Positions 1 through 7,785 of a stretch of 64,000 bases of DNA are shown here, in pieces. Location of the stretch: assembly GCF_964228735.1 (NCBI RefSeq), contig NZ_CAXRBQ010000086.1, forward strand, positions 123,713-187,712, read 5' to 3'. This DNA comes from Pontibacterium sp964228735. GTDB taxonomy: Bacteria > Pseudomonadota > Gammaproteobacteria > Pseudomonadales > Balneatricaceae. The notes beneath the pieces are model-generated. The model was not told the origin of the DNA and did not search any database. It saw only the letters and a list, made by a program, of their open reading frames with translations. Position numbers and translations under genes: made by a program. The stretch's first letter is position 1; each line of letters opens with the position of its first letter.

Positions 1-111
1 CAGCGCCTCGGGAATCCAGCCTTTAATCACCGCCGCGAGGGAAAGTCCCAGCAGTAACCAGAGTGCTGTCTCCAGATAGATGTTCAGCAGGTTGTCCAGA
101 AAGGTGATCAA
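1..111 (-). CDS. Permease N-terminus (partial), SO_0444-type Cu/Zn efflux family likely
   Basis: The gene runs off the left edge and only about 37 N-terminal residues are visible. They form an amphipathic start followed by a hydrophobic helix ending in a motif like LLLGLSLAAVIKGWIPEAL. This resembles the first helix of the SO_0444/DUF318-type heavy-metal permeases, which begin with a similar WLLLGL...IKxxxP segment. The start is taken as TTG at 111 because CAGGAG lies about 9 nt upstream and no in-frame ATG is seen. The family call is inference from one helix only. Confidence 0.45.
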   Translation of the reverse strand, partial: MITFLDNLLNIYLETALWLLLGLSLAAVIKGWIPEAL

Positions 112-186
112 ATCGGTCGGCTCCTGACGGAAAACAGATTGCGTGCTTTAAATATACCGCGAAGTGGATCATGCGGCGATGTCGTG

Positions 187-1143
187 TCAGATAATGCCCC
201 ACACACGCAGCAGGTAAATACCGGCACTCAGGCTCAATACCGAGCCCAGGGTGGTGGTCAGGATGATGTTGGCGGCCAGCTCGCCGTTGGCGCCGCTGCC
301 TTTTGCCATCACAAAGCTGGCGGCAGCGGTTGGGCAACCAAAGAGGATAAACAGCATTGTCAGCTCCTGACCGCGAAAGCCATAGAGCCAAGCTCCAATG
401 CTCAGAACAATTGGCAGGATGACGAGCTTGGTAGCCGTGGCCCAGAACGCCATCGCTGAGCTGTCACGCAGGCTCTTGAGGCTCAGGGAACCTCCTATGG
501 CCAGCAGTGCCAGCGGCAGAGTGAGGTTGGCGAAGTAGCGCCCGGTTTTGTCCACCACCTCGGGCAGCGTCCAACCCATAAAGGAGAAGGGCAGGGCGAC
601 CAGCACGGCCAGGATCAATGGGTTCTTCAGTATCTCCAGCAAGGCGTCGCTGAACTTGAGACCACCGTCTTTGTGCAAGGGTACGGTCAGGGCGATGATC
701 GACAGGGTGTTGTAGAGCGGGATTACCATCGCCAGTAGGATTGATGCCTGGGCAAGCCCCGAATCAGCAAACAGATTGTAGGAGACCGCCAGACCAATTA
801 TGCCGTAGTTACCACGAAAAGCGCCTTGAATAAATGCGCCGAGATCGCGCCCGTCTTCAATCCAGCGAGCCGCCAGCCACCAGATAGCAATAAAGGAGAC
901 GAGGGTGGCTCCGACAAAATAGATCAACTGGTCGGGGTTAAAGACCGAATGGAAATCGGTGCCGGAGATTGCCATAAAGACCAGCGCCGGCAGCGTCAGG
1001 GTAAACACCAGCTTGGAGGAAGTGCCAACAAAAGCGGCATCAATGACACCGATCCGCTTCAGCACTACGCCAAGGAATACGATGAAGAAAATTGGAGCAA
1101 CGGTGTTGGCGGTAAACGCCAGCGACTGCAGATAGAGGTCCAA
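187..1143 (-). CDS. AEC-family transporter (auxin efflux carrier superfamily)
   Basis: 318 residues, almost entirely hydrophobic, with about ten membrane segments in two halves, as expected for the AEC family of inner-membrane carriers. Bacterial members move organic acids such as malonate or malate; the substrate here cannot be told. The N-terminus (NTVAPIFFIVFLGVVLKRIG) and the PALVF segment of helix 2 are typical, and the C-terminal half carries the glycine-rich segment GCPTAAASFVMAKG. The start is TTG at 1143; the ribosome site is weak and no better start exists in frame. It is transcribed toward the left-edge permease gene. Confidence 0.85.
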   Translation of the reverse strand: MDLYLQSLAFTANTVAPIFFIVFLGVVLKRIGVIDAAFVGTSSKLVFTLTLPALVFMAISGTDFHSVFNPDQLIYFVGATLVSFIAIWWLAARWIEDGRDLGAFIQGAFRGNYGIIGLAVSYNLFADSGLAQASILLAMVIPLYNTLSIIALTVPLHKDGGLKFSDALLEILKNPLILAVLVALPFSFMGWTLPEVVDKTGRYFANLTLPLALLAIGGSLSLKSLRDSSAMAFWATATKLVILPIVLSIGAWLYGFRGQELTMLFILFGCPTAAASFVMAKGSGANGELAANIILTTTLGSVLSLSAGIYLLRVWGII

Positions 1144-1261
1144 GGGTATCGTCCACTGAGTGTGATGTGCAGGAAAAATGCAGGCGGGATTCTAGCACAG
1201 AGGCTGCGACCAAAGGGTGGGTACCACTTAGACGTTTGGTCAGGCGCTTATGAGATGGCGG

Positions 1262-1765
1262 TCAGGTGGTAGTCAGGTGTTTCTTTGGGTAATCAAACAG
1301 CGTAAGCGTGCCGCAGCTTTCGGCCAGCTCTGACCAGCTGGTGATGCTCAGGTGGATATGCATCAGGGCACCGGTTGGGAATTTATCCAGCTCTTCATGA
1401 GTTAGGAAGTATCCCAGCATTTCCAGCCCCGGGTTGTGGCCGAACAGCATGATGTGGCGGTAGCGGTCGGACTGGTTTTGCAACACGTTGAGCAGTGTCT
1501 CGTAGCAGGATTCGTACAGTTCGGGGATCTCGCGGATCTCTTCCGTTGGAATCTCCAGTGCTTGGCTCACTGCCTCGGCGGTTGTAAGCGCGCGTACAGC
1601 GCCACTACTGAGAATACGGTCGGGATAAAGCTCGAACTTAGCAACTCGCTTGCCCAGAGCTGGCAGGTCGCGGGAGCCGCGTTTGTTGAGAGGGCGTTCG
1701 AAATCGGAAAGCGTTGGATCGTCCCAACTGGATTTTGCATGGCGGATCAGGGTGAGCTGGCGCAT
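1262..1765 (-). CDS. sixA: SixA-type phosphohistidine phosphatase
   Basis: 167 residues. A small histidine phosphatase of the phosphoglycerate-mutase fold, which in E. coli removes phosphate from histidine-phosphotransfer proteins. The RHG-type motif is LIRHAKSSW at residues 5-13, followed by DFERPLNKRG, and the second catalytic histidine is in LFGHNPGLE. The length matches the family (about 160). A longer reading frame reaches 1846, but ATG at 1765 is preferred: it starts directly at MRQLTLIRHAKS and has an AAGGGGGGA ribosome site 6-7 nt upstream. Confidence 0.88.
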   Translation of the reverse strand: MRQLTLIRHAKSSWDDPTLSDFERPLNKRGSRDLPALGKRVAKFELYPDRILSSGAVRALTTAEAVSQALEIPTEEIREIPELYESCYETLLNVLQNQSDRYRHIMLFGHNPGLEMLGYFLTHEELDKFPTGALMHIHLSITSWSELAESCGTLTLFDYPKKHLTTT

Positions 1766-1826
1766 GGAATTTCCCCCCTTTGAGTTACAAGTATTGTGGC
1801 AAAGTGGAGAAATCACAACGTAAATT

Positions 1827-1857
1827 GTTGCCCGGTGGTGCGCCAATTCCGGGCAAC
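1827..1857 (-). terminator. Hairpin downstream of the 3-hydroxyacyl-CoA dehydrogenase gene
   Basis: Perfect 9-bp inverted repeat GTTGCCCGG/CCGGGCAAC with a 13-nt loop, just after the stop codon at 1872 on the minus strand. It is followed by AATTT rather than a full T-run, so it is either a weak intrinsic terminator or an mRNA-end hairpin. Confidence 0.5.
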
Positions 1858-1871
1858 TTGGGGGAGGCTAG

Positions 1872-2726
1872 TTAGCGGTAGTCGTAAAAGCCGCGGCCGC
1901 TTTTCTTGCCCAACCAGCCTGCTGCGACGTACTTACGCAGCAGTGGTGCCGGGCGGTATTTGTCTTCACCCAGATCCCGGTGCAGAACCTCCATCACCGC
2001 CAGGCAAGTATCCAGACCGATGAAGTCGGCAAGGGTGAGTGGCCCCATCGGATGGGCACAACCCAACTGCATAGCGGCATCGATGTCTTCCACATTGGCG
2101 ATACCCTCTTCCAGCACGTAGCAGGCTTCGTTCAACATCGGAATCAGGATGCGGTTAACAACAAAACCGGCCTTATCGTTGCAGGCAACCGGATTTTTGC
2201 CCAACTTTTCGGTGAAGGCCTTGGCGGTATTAAAGGTGTCATCGCTGGTGGCCAGGCCACGAATCACTTCAACCAGTGCCATGACTGGCACCGGGTTAAA
2301 GAAGTGAATGCCTACTACTTTTTCAGGGCGACCGGTTGCTGCACCGATGGTGGTGATGCTGATAGAACTGGTGTTGGATGCGAGAAGGGTTTCGGGTTTG
2401 CACACGGAATCCAGATTCTGGAACAGGTTGAGCTTGAGCGTGATATCCTCACTCGCAGCCTCAATCACCAGATCACAGTCGGCAAGTTCGGTAAGGGAAC
2501 CGACCGGCGTGATGTTCTGTACGATTGCATCTGCTTCCGCCTGGGTGATCTTCTCGCGCTCGACTTGGGACTGCAGACGTTTGGCAATAGTCTGCACACC
2601 GGTTTCGGCGGCTTGCAGGTTTAGATCCGACACGCGTACCGGTACACCGGCCGCTGCAATTACCTGGGCAATACCCGCACCCATCTGTCCGGCGCCAACT
2701 ACGCCAACCTGGTTGATCTCAGTCAT
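1872..2726 (-). CDS. 3-hydroxybutyryl-CoA / 3-hydroxyacyl-CoA dehydrogenase
   Basis: 284 residues, the usual length for single-domain Hbd/PaaH-type enzymes that interconvert (S)-3-hydroxyacyl-CoA and 3-ketoacyl-CoA with NAD(P). The Rossmann fingerprint GAGQMGAGIAQ is at residues 11-21. The segment GIHFFNPVPVMALVEVI holds the catalytic His, and KxPVACNDKAGFVVNRIL and HPMGPLTLADFIGLD mark the C-terminal helical domain. ATG at 2726 has a GGGA-type site upstream. The product could be written as Hbd; substrate chain length is not readable. The acyl-CoA ligase about 1.3 kb away fits fatty-acid or butyrate metabolism, but on the opposite strand. Confidence 0.92.
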   Translation of the reverse strand: MTEINQVGVVGAGQMGAGIAQVIAAAGVPVRVSDLNLQAAETGVQTIAKRLQSQVEREKITQAEADAIVQNITPVGSLTELADCDLVIEAASEDITLKLNLFQNLDSVCKPETLLASNTSSISITTIGAATGRPEKVVGIHFFNPVPVMALVEVIRGLATSDDTFNTAKAFTEKLGKNPVACNDKAGFVVNRILIPMLNEACYVLEEGIANVEDIDAAMQLGCAHPMGPLTLADFIGLDTCLAVMEVLHRDLGEDKYRPAPLLRKYVAAGWLGKKSGRGFYDYR

Positions 2727-2796
2727 CGTGTCCCGTTCCCTTTCGCTGTGGTTTGATCAGCGCAGTATACGGGAAAGTGCTTATTTCTGGTAAGGG

Positions 2797-3231
2797 TTAG
2801 CTATCGGTCAGTTTGTCAAAGTCGTCGGCACCAGGGCCGAGGGGTTGGCCGTAGCTAAACTCCACATAGTTGCCGTTGGGGTCACGCAAGCCGCAGTAGT
2901 AACCCACCGGGAACGGTTCCTGGCGCGGTTCCCATACCAAGTCACCTGCTTTGCGCGCTTTTGCGGCGAGCTGGTCAACGGCGTCTTTGCTCCCAAGGGC
3001 AAACCCGAAATGCCGGTAATCGTCGGCCGCCAGTTCCAGATCATTGCCGCCATTCATCAGCACAAATATAAAGTCGGTCTCGCGGTCTGGTTCGGCCATC
3101 CAGACAATGCGTTTCGGTTCATGGTGGCGTTGGTGAATGATCACCATGCCGCAGTAGGTTTGATAAAACCGTATACAAGCTTCTATATCTCTTACATGTA
3201 GGGCGATATGAGTCAGGCGTGGGGTATGCAT
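2797..3231 (-). CDS. VOC family protein (glyoxalase/dioxygenase fold)
   Basis: 144 residues with a single VOC module. The N-terminal LTHIALHVRDIEACIRFYQ carries the first metal-type His, and the end has GLRDPNGNYVEFSYGQ with the typical Glu. The paired beta-alpha-beta-beta-beta pattern fits glyoxalase I-like enzymes, but the family also includes epimerases, dioxygenases and antibiotic-binding proteins, so no reaction is assigned. ATG at 3231 starts directly before the first strand; the ribosome site is weak. It lies 70 bp upstream of the dehydrogenase on the same strand and may be co-transcribed with it. Confidence 0.85.
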   Translation of the reverse strand: MHTPRLTHIALHVRDIEACIRFYQTYCGMVIIHQRHHEPKRIVWMAEPDRETDFIFVLMNGGNDLELAADDYRHFGFALGSKDAVDQLAAKARKAGDLVWEPRQEPFPVGYYCGLRDPNGNYVEFSYGQPLGPGADDFDKLTDS

Positions 3232-3375
3232 AGGTCTTTGCTCAGAATGATAAGTTGAGCCGGGTGGTAAGCCGATCGAAGAGGGAAGTGAGCCCCCGAA
3301 TCTTTTTTATTTTAACGTATTCAGTATCTGCAACCGTTCTGATTGTCGGGGGCCACAAGCAGAAAATTATTCGGT

Positions 3376-3549
3376 TCAGTGATCTTCTAGCAGACCATTG
3401 TCGACGATTTTCCAAGTTAATTCACAGGCTTCCAGGCGTTCCTGCAAAGTAGCTTCTATCTCCTCATCTGTTAGTAATTGTTCTAAGTCTGATTTTAGTT
3501 CCCGGTCGAGTTTTAAATCCTCTATTGGAGAGGTTTGGTTGCTCCTCAT
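3376..3549 (-). CDS. Small acidic hypothetical protein (57 aa)
   Basis: A complete frame of 57 codons, starting MRSNQTSPIEDLKLDRELKS and ending in WKIVDNGLLEDH. It is rich in Glu, Asp and Leu and looks like one or two amphipathic helices. ATG at 3549 is preceded by GAGGGCGG with about 7 nt spacing, a good ribosome site. I recognise no family. It stands alone in a 780-bp intergenic region. Composition and ribosome site argue for a real gene; lack of homology evidence keeps confidence moderate. Confidence 0.5.
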   Translation of the reverse strand: MRSNQTSPIEDLKLDRELKSDLEQLLTDEEIEATLQERLEACELTWKIVDNGLLEDH

Positions 3550-3613
3550 TATTAACCGCCCTCAATCTCTTTTGGTTGGTCATGTCCATGTTTGAGGCTT
3601 ACCAAGGGGTAGC

Positions 3614-3640
3614 ACGCCCGCATGTAGCGGGTTCCTTTTT
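3614..3640 (+). terminator. Possible intrinsic terminator
   Basis: CCCGC-ATGTA-GCGGG hairpin followed by TTCCTTTTT, reading on the plus strand. No plus-strand gene is evident upstream of it, so it may end a short untranslated transcript or be chance. The rest of 3641-4014 is AT-rich and holds no gene I can support; it presumably carries the acyl-CoA ligase promoter. Confidence 0.35.
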
Positions 3641-4014
3641 ATTATTTGTTGCCGCGCTCTGATGAGCGATGCGTCATTTAAGGCTAGCATTGATCAAAAA
3701 AAATACACGCCAAAAATGGAAATTCAATATATGTATTCCTCGTCAAAAAAAGGGTTAATTTGATGGTGTCCTTAAATTTCTTTTGAAATCAATTAGCTCT
3801 GTAGGTTGGGATCGTATCGGTATAAAGCGTTTGATTTTAAAGGCGTGCTTTTTATAACGAATAGGAATGTAAATTGTGACCCCTTTGTTGTTCTTTGTAC
3901 CTTTCTGAACGTGTGTCCCATCCCAGGCATACAAAAGAGGCTTTATTTTCGAGCGGTGCCATACTAATAGCTATGGTGATTGCGCCGGGAAATATGAGGA
4001 CAGGGGAAGGCATC

Positions 4015-5691
4015 ATGAGCGATACGAGAGGCAGCAAGATTCCAAGCGAGATCAACCCGCAAGAATTCAGTAACGTGCTGGAGGTTGCAGCATGGGCCTG
4101 CAGAGAGTTTGCAGAAAAACCGGTGTTTACCAGCTTAGGACGTACCCTGAGCTATCAGGAGCTCGATGAACTGGCGGATGCGTTTGCGGTATACCTACAA
4201 AAACATACCGGCCTTGAACCTGGGGATCGGATCGCCATTCAATTACCTAACATCGTTCAGTACCCGATTGTGTTAATGGGGGCACTGCGTGCAGGCTTGG
4301 TTGTAGTGAACACCAATCCGCTGTACACCGCGTCCGAGATGCGACACCAGTTTAGAGATTCGGGTGCGAAGGCGCTGGTGATTCACAAAAGCATGGCGTG
4401 TAAGGCGGAAGAGATCCTCGATGATACGTCGATTGAAACAGTATTTGTTACCCAGGTTGGGGATCTGCACAGTTTTATAAAGCGGGTGCTGATCAACGCT
4501 GCGGTGAAATACGTTAAAAAGATGGAGCCGCCATTCAGGCTGCCTGAAGCAATCCCTCTGTTTGATGCCCTTGACCTGTGTTTGGGTGGGATTCCAGAGC
4601 CACTGGAGGTCAAACCCGATGATCTGGCTGTACTGCAGTATACCGGGGGTACAACAGGTGTTTCCAAAGGTGCGATGCTTACCCATGCCAATATCGTGTC
4701 CAACATCCTGCAATCCTATGAGCGGATCAATGCGGTTGGCAACGACTGGCAGGATGCGGTGATCGCGCCGCTGCCGCTCTACCATATCTATGCCTTTACG
4801 TTGTCCCAGGTGGTAATGCTAGCGGGCGGTCATAGCGTTCTTATCCCCAATCCACGCGATATTCCGAGCCTTATCAAAGAAATGGAGCATTGGCCACCGA
4901 CGACTTTCCTAGGGTTAAACACCCTGTTTGTGGCGTTGTGTAAACAACCTGAATTTGCTGAGCTGAATTTCGAGCAGTTGCGGATGACGGTCTCTGGTGG
5001 GATGGCCCTGACCCATGCAGCGGCTAATGAATGGAAAGCGGTCACCGGGTGCGAAATTATGGAAGGCTATGGGCTGACGGAAACATCGCCGGTGGTTGCT
5101 GTAAATCCCTGTGATGCTATTCAGCTGGGCAGTATTGGATTGCCGGTCACCGCAACCGAGGTAAAAGTCATTGGGGATGATGGAGGTTCTGTCTCTGATG
5201 AAGCTCCTGGAGAGTTGTGTGTGCGTGGCCCCCAGGTGATGAAAGGCTACTGGCAGCGTCCTGAAGCCACCGATCAGGCCTTCACCGAGGATGGGTATTT
5301 CCGCACAGGTGATATTGCTGTGTTGCAGAGTGATGGTTATCTGCGCATTGTGGACCGTGCGAAGGATATGATCATCACCTCTGGGTTTAACGTCTATCCC
5401 AACGAGGTGGAAGATGTTCTGAGCTCTCACCCGGATGTCATCGAATGCGCAGCGATTGGTGTACCCGATGAGATATGTGGCGAGGTGGTGAAGGCCTTTG
5501 TGGTGACCGAGGCTGATGCACTCACGTCCGAACAGATCCGTGAATGGTGTCAGCAGCAGCTAACACGCTACAAAGTACCGCAGCATGTCGAGTTCGTTGG
5601 TGAATTGCCAAAGACCAATGTAGGTAAAGTATTGCGCAGGGAGTTACGCGAGCGCAGAACTATGGATGATGAGAACCGGGCTGCTGGTTAA
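4015..5691 (+). CDS. fadD: Long-chain fatty acid-CoA ligase (AMP-forming)
   Basis: 558 residues, the size of E. coli FadD (561). It activates fatty acids with ATP to acyl-AMP and then acyl-CoA at the inner face of the membrane, feeding beta-oxidation. Motifs: AMP-binding P-loop TGGTTGVSKG at residues 210-219, GYGLTETSP (motif A5), YFRTGDIA and DRAKDMIITSGFNVYPNEVE (linker and C-terminal domain), and KTNVGKVLRRELRE with the catalytic Lys. The start at 4015 is chosen over a longer frame from 3895 because GGGGAAGG lies 5 nt upstream and the first 40 residues of the longer form do not look like the family. Symbol given by similarity; a paralog with another chain-length preference is possible. Confidence 0.88.
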   Translation: MSDTRGSKIPSEINPQEFSNVLEVAAWACREFAEKPVFTSLGRTLSYQELDELADAFAVYLQKHTGLEPGDRIAIQLPNIVQYPIVLMGALRAGLVVVNTNPLYTASEMRHQFRDSGAKALVIHKSMACKAEEILDDTSIETVFVTQVGDLHSFIKRVLINAAVKYVKKMEPPFRLPEAIPLFDALDLCLGGIPEPLEVKPDDLAVLQYTGGTTGVSKGAMLTHANIVSNILQSYERINAVGNDWQDAVIAPLPLYHIYAFTLSQVVMLAGGHSVLIPNPRDIPSLIKEMEHWPPTTFLGLNTLFVALCKQPEFAELNFEQLRMTVSGGMALTHAAANEWKAVTGCEIMEGYGLTETSPVVAVNPCDAIQLGSIGLPVTATEVKVIGDDGGSVSDEAPGELCVRGPQVMKGYWQRPEATDQAFTEDGYFRTGDIAVLQSDGYLRIVDRAKDMIITSGFNVYPNEVEDVLSSHPDVIECAAIGVPDEICGEVVKAFVVTEADALTSEQIREWCQQQLTRYKVPQHVEFVGELPKTNVGKVLRRELRERRTMDDENRAAG

Positions 5692-5783
5692 TGTATCGAG
5701 AATGCTTGAGGTGCTTGAGGATTTAGAACTTGGGGGATGTCGGTGAGCCACGTCCCCTGTGGCTGAAAGGAATTACGGCGGAA

Positions 5784-6629
5784 CTAGGCAGATACTGAAG
5801 ATTGGAACATATCGAGGGTTTCTTGGGAGTTACTGCTTTGCTCTTCAGTGCGGGTTCTGCTTTCCCGATAGGCGGTAGGTGCCACGCCAATGTGTTTCTT
5901 AAATACTCGGGTAAAATAGGACTGATCGCGGAATCCAACAGAAAGTGCTATATCCAGTATCGGCATATTCGGGTTCTGTAAAAGCCGCATGGCTTCTTCA
6001 ATTCGCGTTCTCTGCACAAACTCCTGGAACGTGATACCACACTGTTTGCGGAAACTACGGCTGAACTGGAAAGGACGCATGCGACAGAGGCATGCCATCT
6101 GTTCTTCGGTGATCTTCTCGGTGAAGTGTTGTTGAATGTAAGAGATCGCCGGAGCCAGAGCGCGTTCTTCCTGGGTGCCGTTATTGATAAAGCGTGCTTC
6201 TTCAGGAATTGGTGGCGACTGAGACCCGTTGAATGGGGTGTTTTCCCAATGCCCGTGGCTCTCAATCTGCTTTTTAAGCTGCTGAATTTCAAGCTCCGCC
6301 TGAGAAGCGTTAAGCGGCTTAACCAGAAAATCCCACACGCGCATTCTCAGTGCCCAAACTGCTAATGCCTCAGAGTGCTGTTCCGTGAGCAGCAAAACAG
6401 GAACATCAGGGTAGTTCATACGGGTTGATCTGAGCAGATCAAGACCGTACTTGTCGGGGTAATCGTAGTCGAAACAGATAGCCTGAGGCTGAAACTCTAC
6501 GGCTTCTTCCGTGACAACACTTTCGGGTGTCACAATGCGCACAACGAAATACTTTTCAAACAAGACTGAGATGCCTTCGTCACTGCCTGAGGCTTTCATG
6601 TCTATCCAGAGTAACACTGATTTTTCCAT
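5784..6629 (-). CDS. Receiver-AraC response regulator, divergent from the Tad locus
   Basis: 281 residues. The N-terminal 115 or so look like a receiver domain: FDYDYPDKYGLDLL with the phospho-acceptor Asp, LLLT, and FLVKPL with the conserved Lys. The N-terminal acidic pair is reduced (LLWIDMK). A linker leads to a C-terminal AraC DNA-binding domain with two helix-turn-helices (residues about 170-265; ISYIQQHFTEKITEEQMA and ILDIALSVGFRDQSYFTRVFKKHIG). ATG at 6629 with GGAAG 9 nt upstream is preferred to TTG at 6644. No histidine kinase is adjacent. Its divergent position beside the pilin gene makes control of the Tad locus a reasonable inference. Confidence 0.85.
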   Translation of the reverse strand: MEKSVLLWIDMKASGSDEGISVLFEKYFVVRIVTPESVVTEEAVEFQPQAICFDYDYPDKYGLDLLRSTRMNYPDVPVLLLTEQHSEALAVWALRMRVWDFLVKPLNASQAELEIQQLKKQIESHGHWENTPFNGSQSPPIPEEARFINNGTQEERALAPAISYIQQHFTEKITEEQMACLCRMRPFQFSRSFRKQCGITFQEFVQRTRIEEAMRLLQNPNMPILDIALSVGFRDQSYFTRVFKKHIGVAPTAYRESRTRTEEQSSNSQETLDMFQSSVSA

Positions 6630-6670
6630 GAATCCCGCTTCCAAGTCCGTGTAACAATTGGCTTATATAT

Positions 6671-6715
6671 GTACAGCTGTTACGCAGTGTTTGTTAACAA
6701 TCTTGAACACTGTAC
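6671..6715. promoter_or_regulatory. Cluster of dyad symmetries between the AraC-type regulator and flp
   Basis: Three overlapping symmetric elements occur here: GTACAG/CTGTAC at the outer edges, CAGTGTT/AACACTG inside, and the perfect palindrome TTGTTAACAA at 6691-6700. They sit 42-86 bp upstream of the regulator start and about 250 bp before flp. A role as operator for the divergent regulator is inference. Confidence 0.35.
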
Positions 6716-6960
6716 AAAGCAGTTTAGTCCAAATCTTTACAGCTAACGGGCTAAACCCTTCATTTATTGCACGTTAAGCTTGAAACATTTTCATTGCTGA
6801 ACGGATTGGTAAGAACTACAAAATAATCCCAGCGTTTACGCAAAATAGTGCCAACCCTGTCCAAACACCCCTCCTATAGTTCCCCGTGTGAGTTGATTGA
6901 CATACCTGCATGCGACGCTGATTCAAACAAGCATGTCATGCAACAACTGAGGACAGAACA

Positions 6961-7161
6961 ATGATGACTCTCAAAGAAAAACTGATTGCATTCCTGAAAG
7001 AAGAAGAAGGTTTGACCACAGTGGAGTACGCAATTGCGGGTAGTCTGGTGGCCGCTACAGTTATCGTTGCGTTCCAAGACCTGGGTACCGGTGTTGATAA
7101 CACTATCTCCAACCTGGCTGAGTGTCTTAACTCTGCAGCTGATGGTACTTGCCCAAGTTAA
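6961..7161 (+). CDS. flp: Flp/Fap-type major pilin of the Tad system
   Basis: 66 residues. A type IVb prepilin: short leader, then the cleavage site after Gly17 followed by LTTVEY with the Glu5-Tyr6 signature of Flp pilins. Next comes a hydrophobic helix (AIAGSLVAATVIVAF) and a short tail with two Cys (ECLNSAADGTCPS) that may form a disulfide. It assembles into the adherence pilus after processing by the prepilin peptidase encoded next. There is a tandem ATG at 6961/6964 with TGAGGA upstream. It is the first gene of the locus and the only pilin copy seen. Confidence 0.93.
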   Translation: MMTLKEKLIAFLKEEEGLTTVEYAIAGSLVAATVIVAFQDLGTGVDNTISNLAECLNSAADGTCPS

Positions 7162-7206
7162 TAGCTGGCGCATCAGTAACTAATCGCTTGGAGGGAGGAG
7201 ACTACG

Positions 7207-7785
7207 ATGATTGCTTATTACACCTATGATCTATCTTCGCTCCTCCTTCTGACCGCGTTAGTCATTGCAGTCATAAGTGATCTGCGTAGACATCGAATTC
7301 CAAATTGGCTGACCTTCTGGACGCTGTTAGGGGGATTGATGTTGCAGTTTGCATTTATCGGTTACGACGGTTTGCTCTCAGGGCTTGCTGGCGCGGGAAT
7401 GGGATTAGTGTTGCTGATCCCATTTTACTTGCTCGGTGGAATGGGAGCAGGAGATGTAAAAATGATGGCTGCTGTCGGTACATTGCTTGGCTATCAGTCA
7501 GTAATGCTTGCTGCGGCCTTTAGTATTTGCCTTGCAGGCGCCTACGCCATTTTTCTAGTGACGTATAAAGGAGAGTGGACACAGCTTCTTCAACGTTACT
7601 CAGTCTCCCTGAAAACTAAGAGTTATGTGGCACCGGATGCAAATTCGGTAACCAACAGGCGCTTTCCGTTTGCGTTAGCAATTGCCGGTGGCACGGTTGC
7701 AGTGCTGATGATGGAGTCTCAGCTGGAATTTTACCACCTTTCAACAGAGCTCACCTATCGGTGGCAACTATGGGGGGCAGGATGA
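7207..7785 (+). CDS. tadV: Tad prepilin peptidase (A24 family, TadV/CpaA)
   Basis: 192 residues, a polytopic inner-membrane aspartyl protease that removes the leader of the Flp pilin and of the TadE/TadF pseudopilins. The two catalytic Asp lie in AVISDLRRHRIPN (about residue 27) and in the GxGD motif GMGAGDVKMM (about residue 84). It lacks the N-terminal methylase domain, as usual for TadV/CpaA, but has a C-terminal extension of about 60 residues. ATG at 7207 follows GGAGGGAGGAG. Its stop overlaps the start of the next gene, indicating coupling. Confidence 0.9.
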   Translation: MIAYYTYDLSSLLLLTALVIAVISDLRRHRIPNWLTFWTLLGGLMLQFAFIGYDGLLSGLAGAGMGLVLLIPFYLLGGMGAGDVKMMAAVGTLLGYQSVMLAAAFSICLAGAYAIFLVTYKGEWTQLLQRYSVSLKTKSYVAPDANSVTNRRFPFALAIAGGTVAVLMMESQLEFYHLSTELTYRWQLWGAG

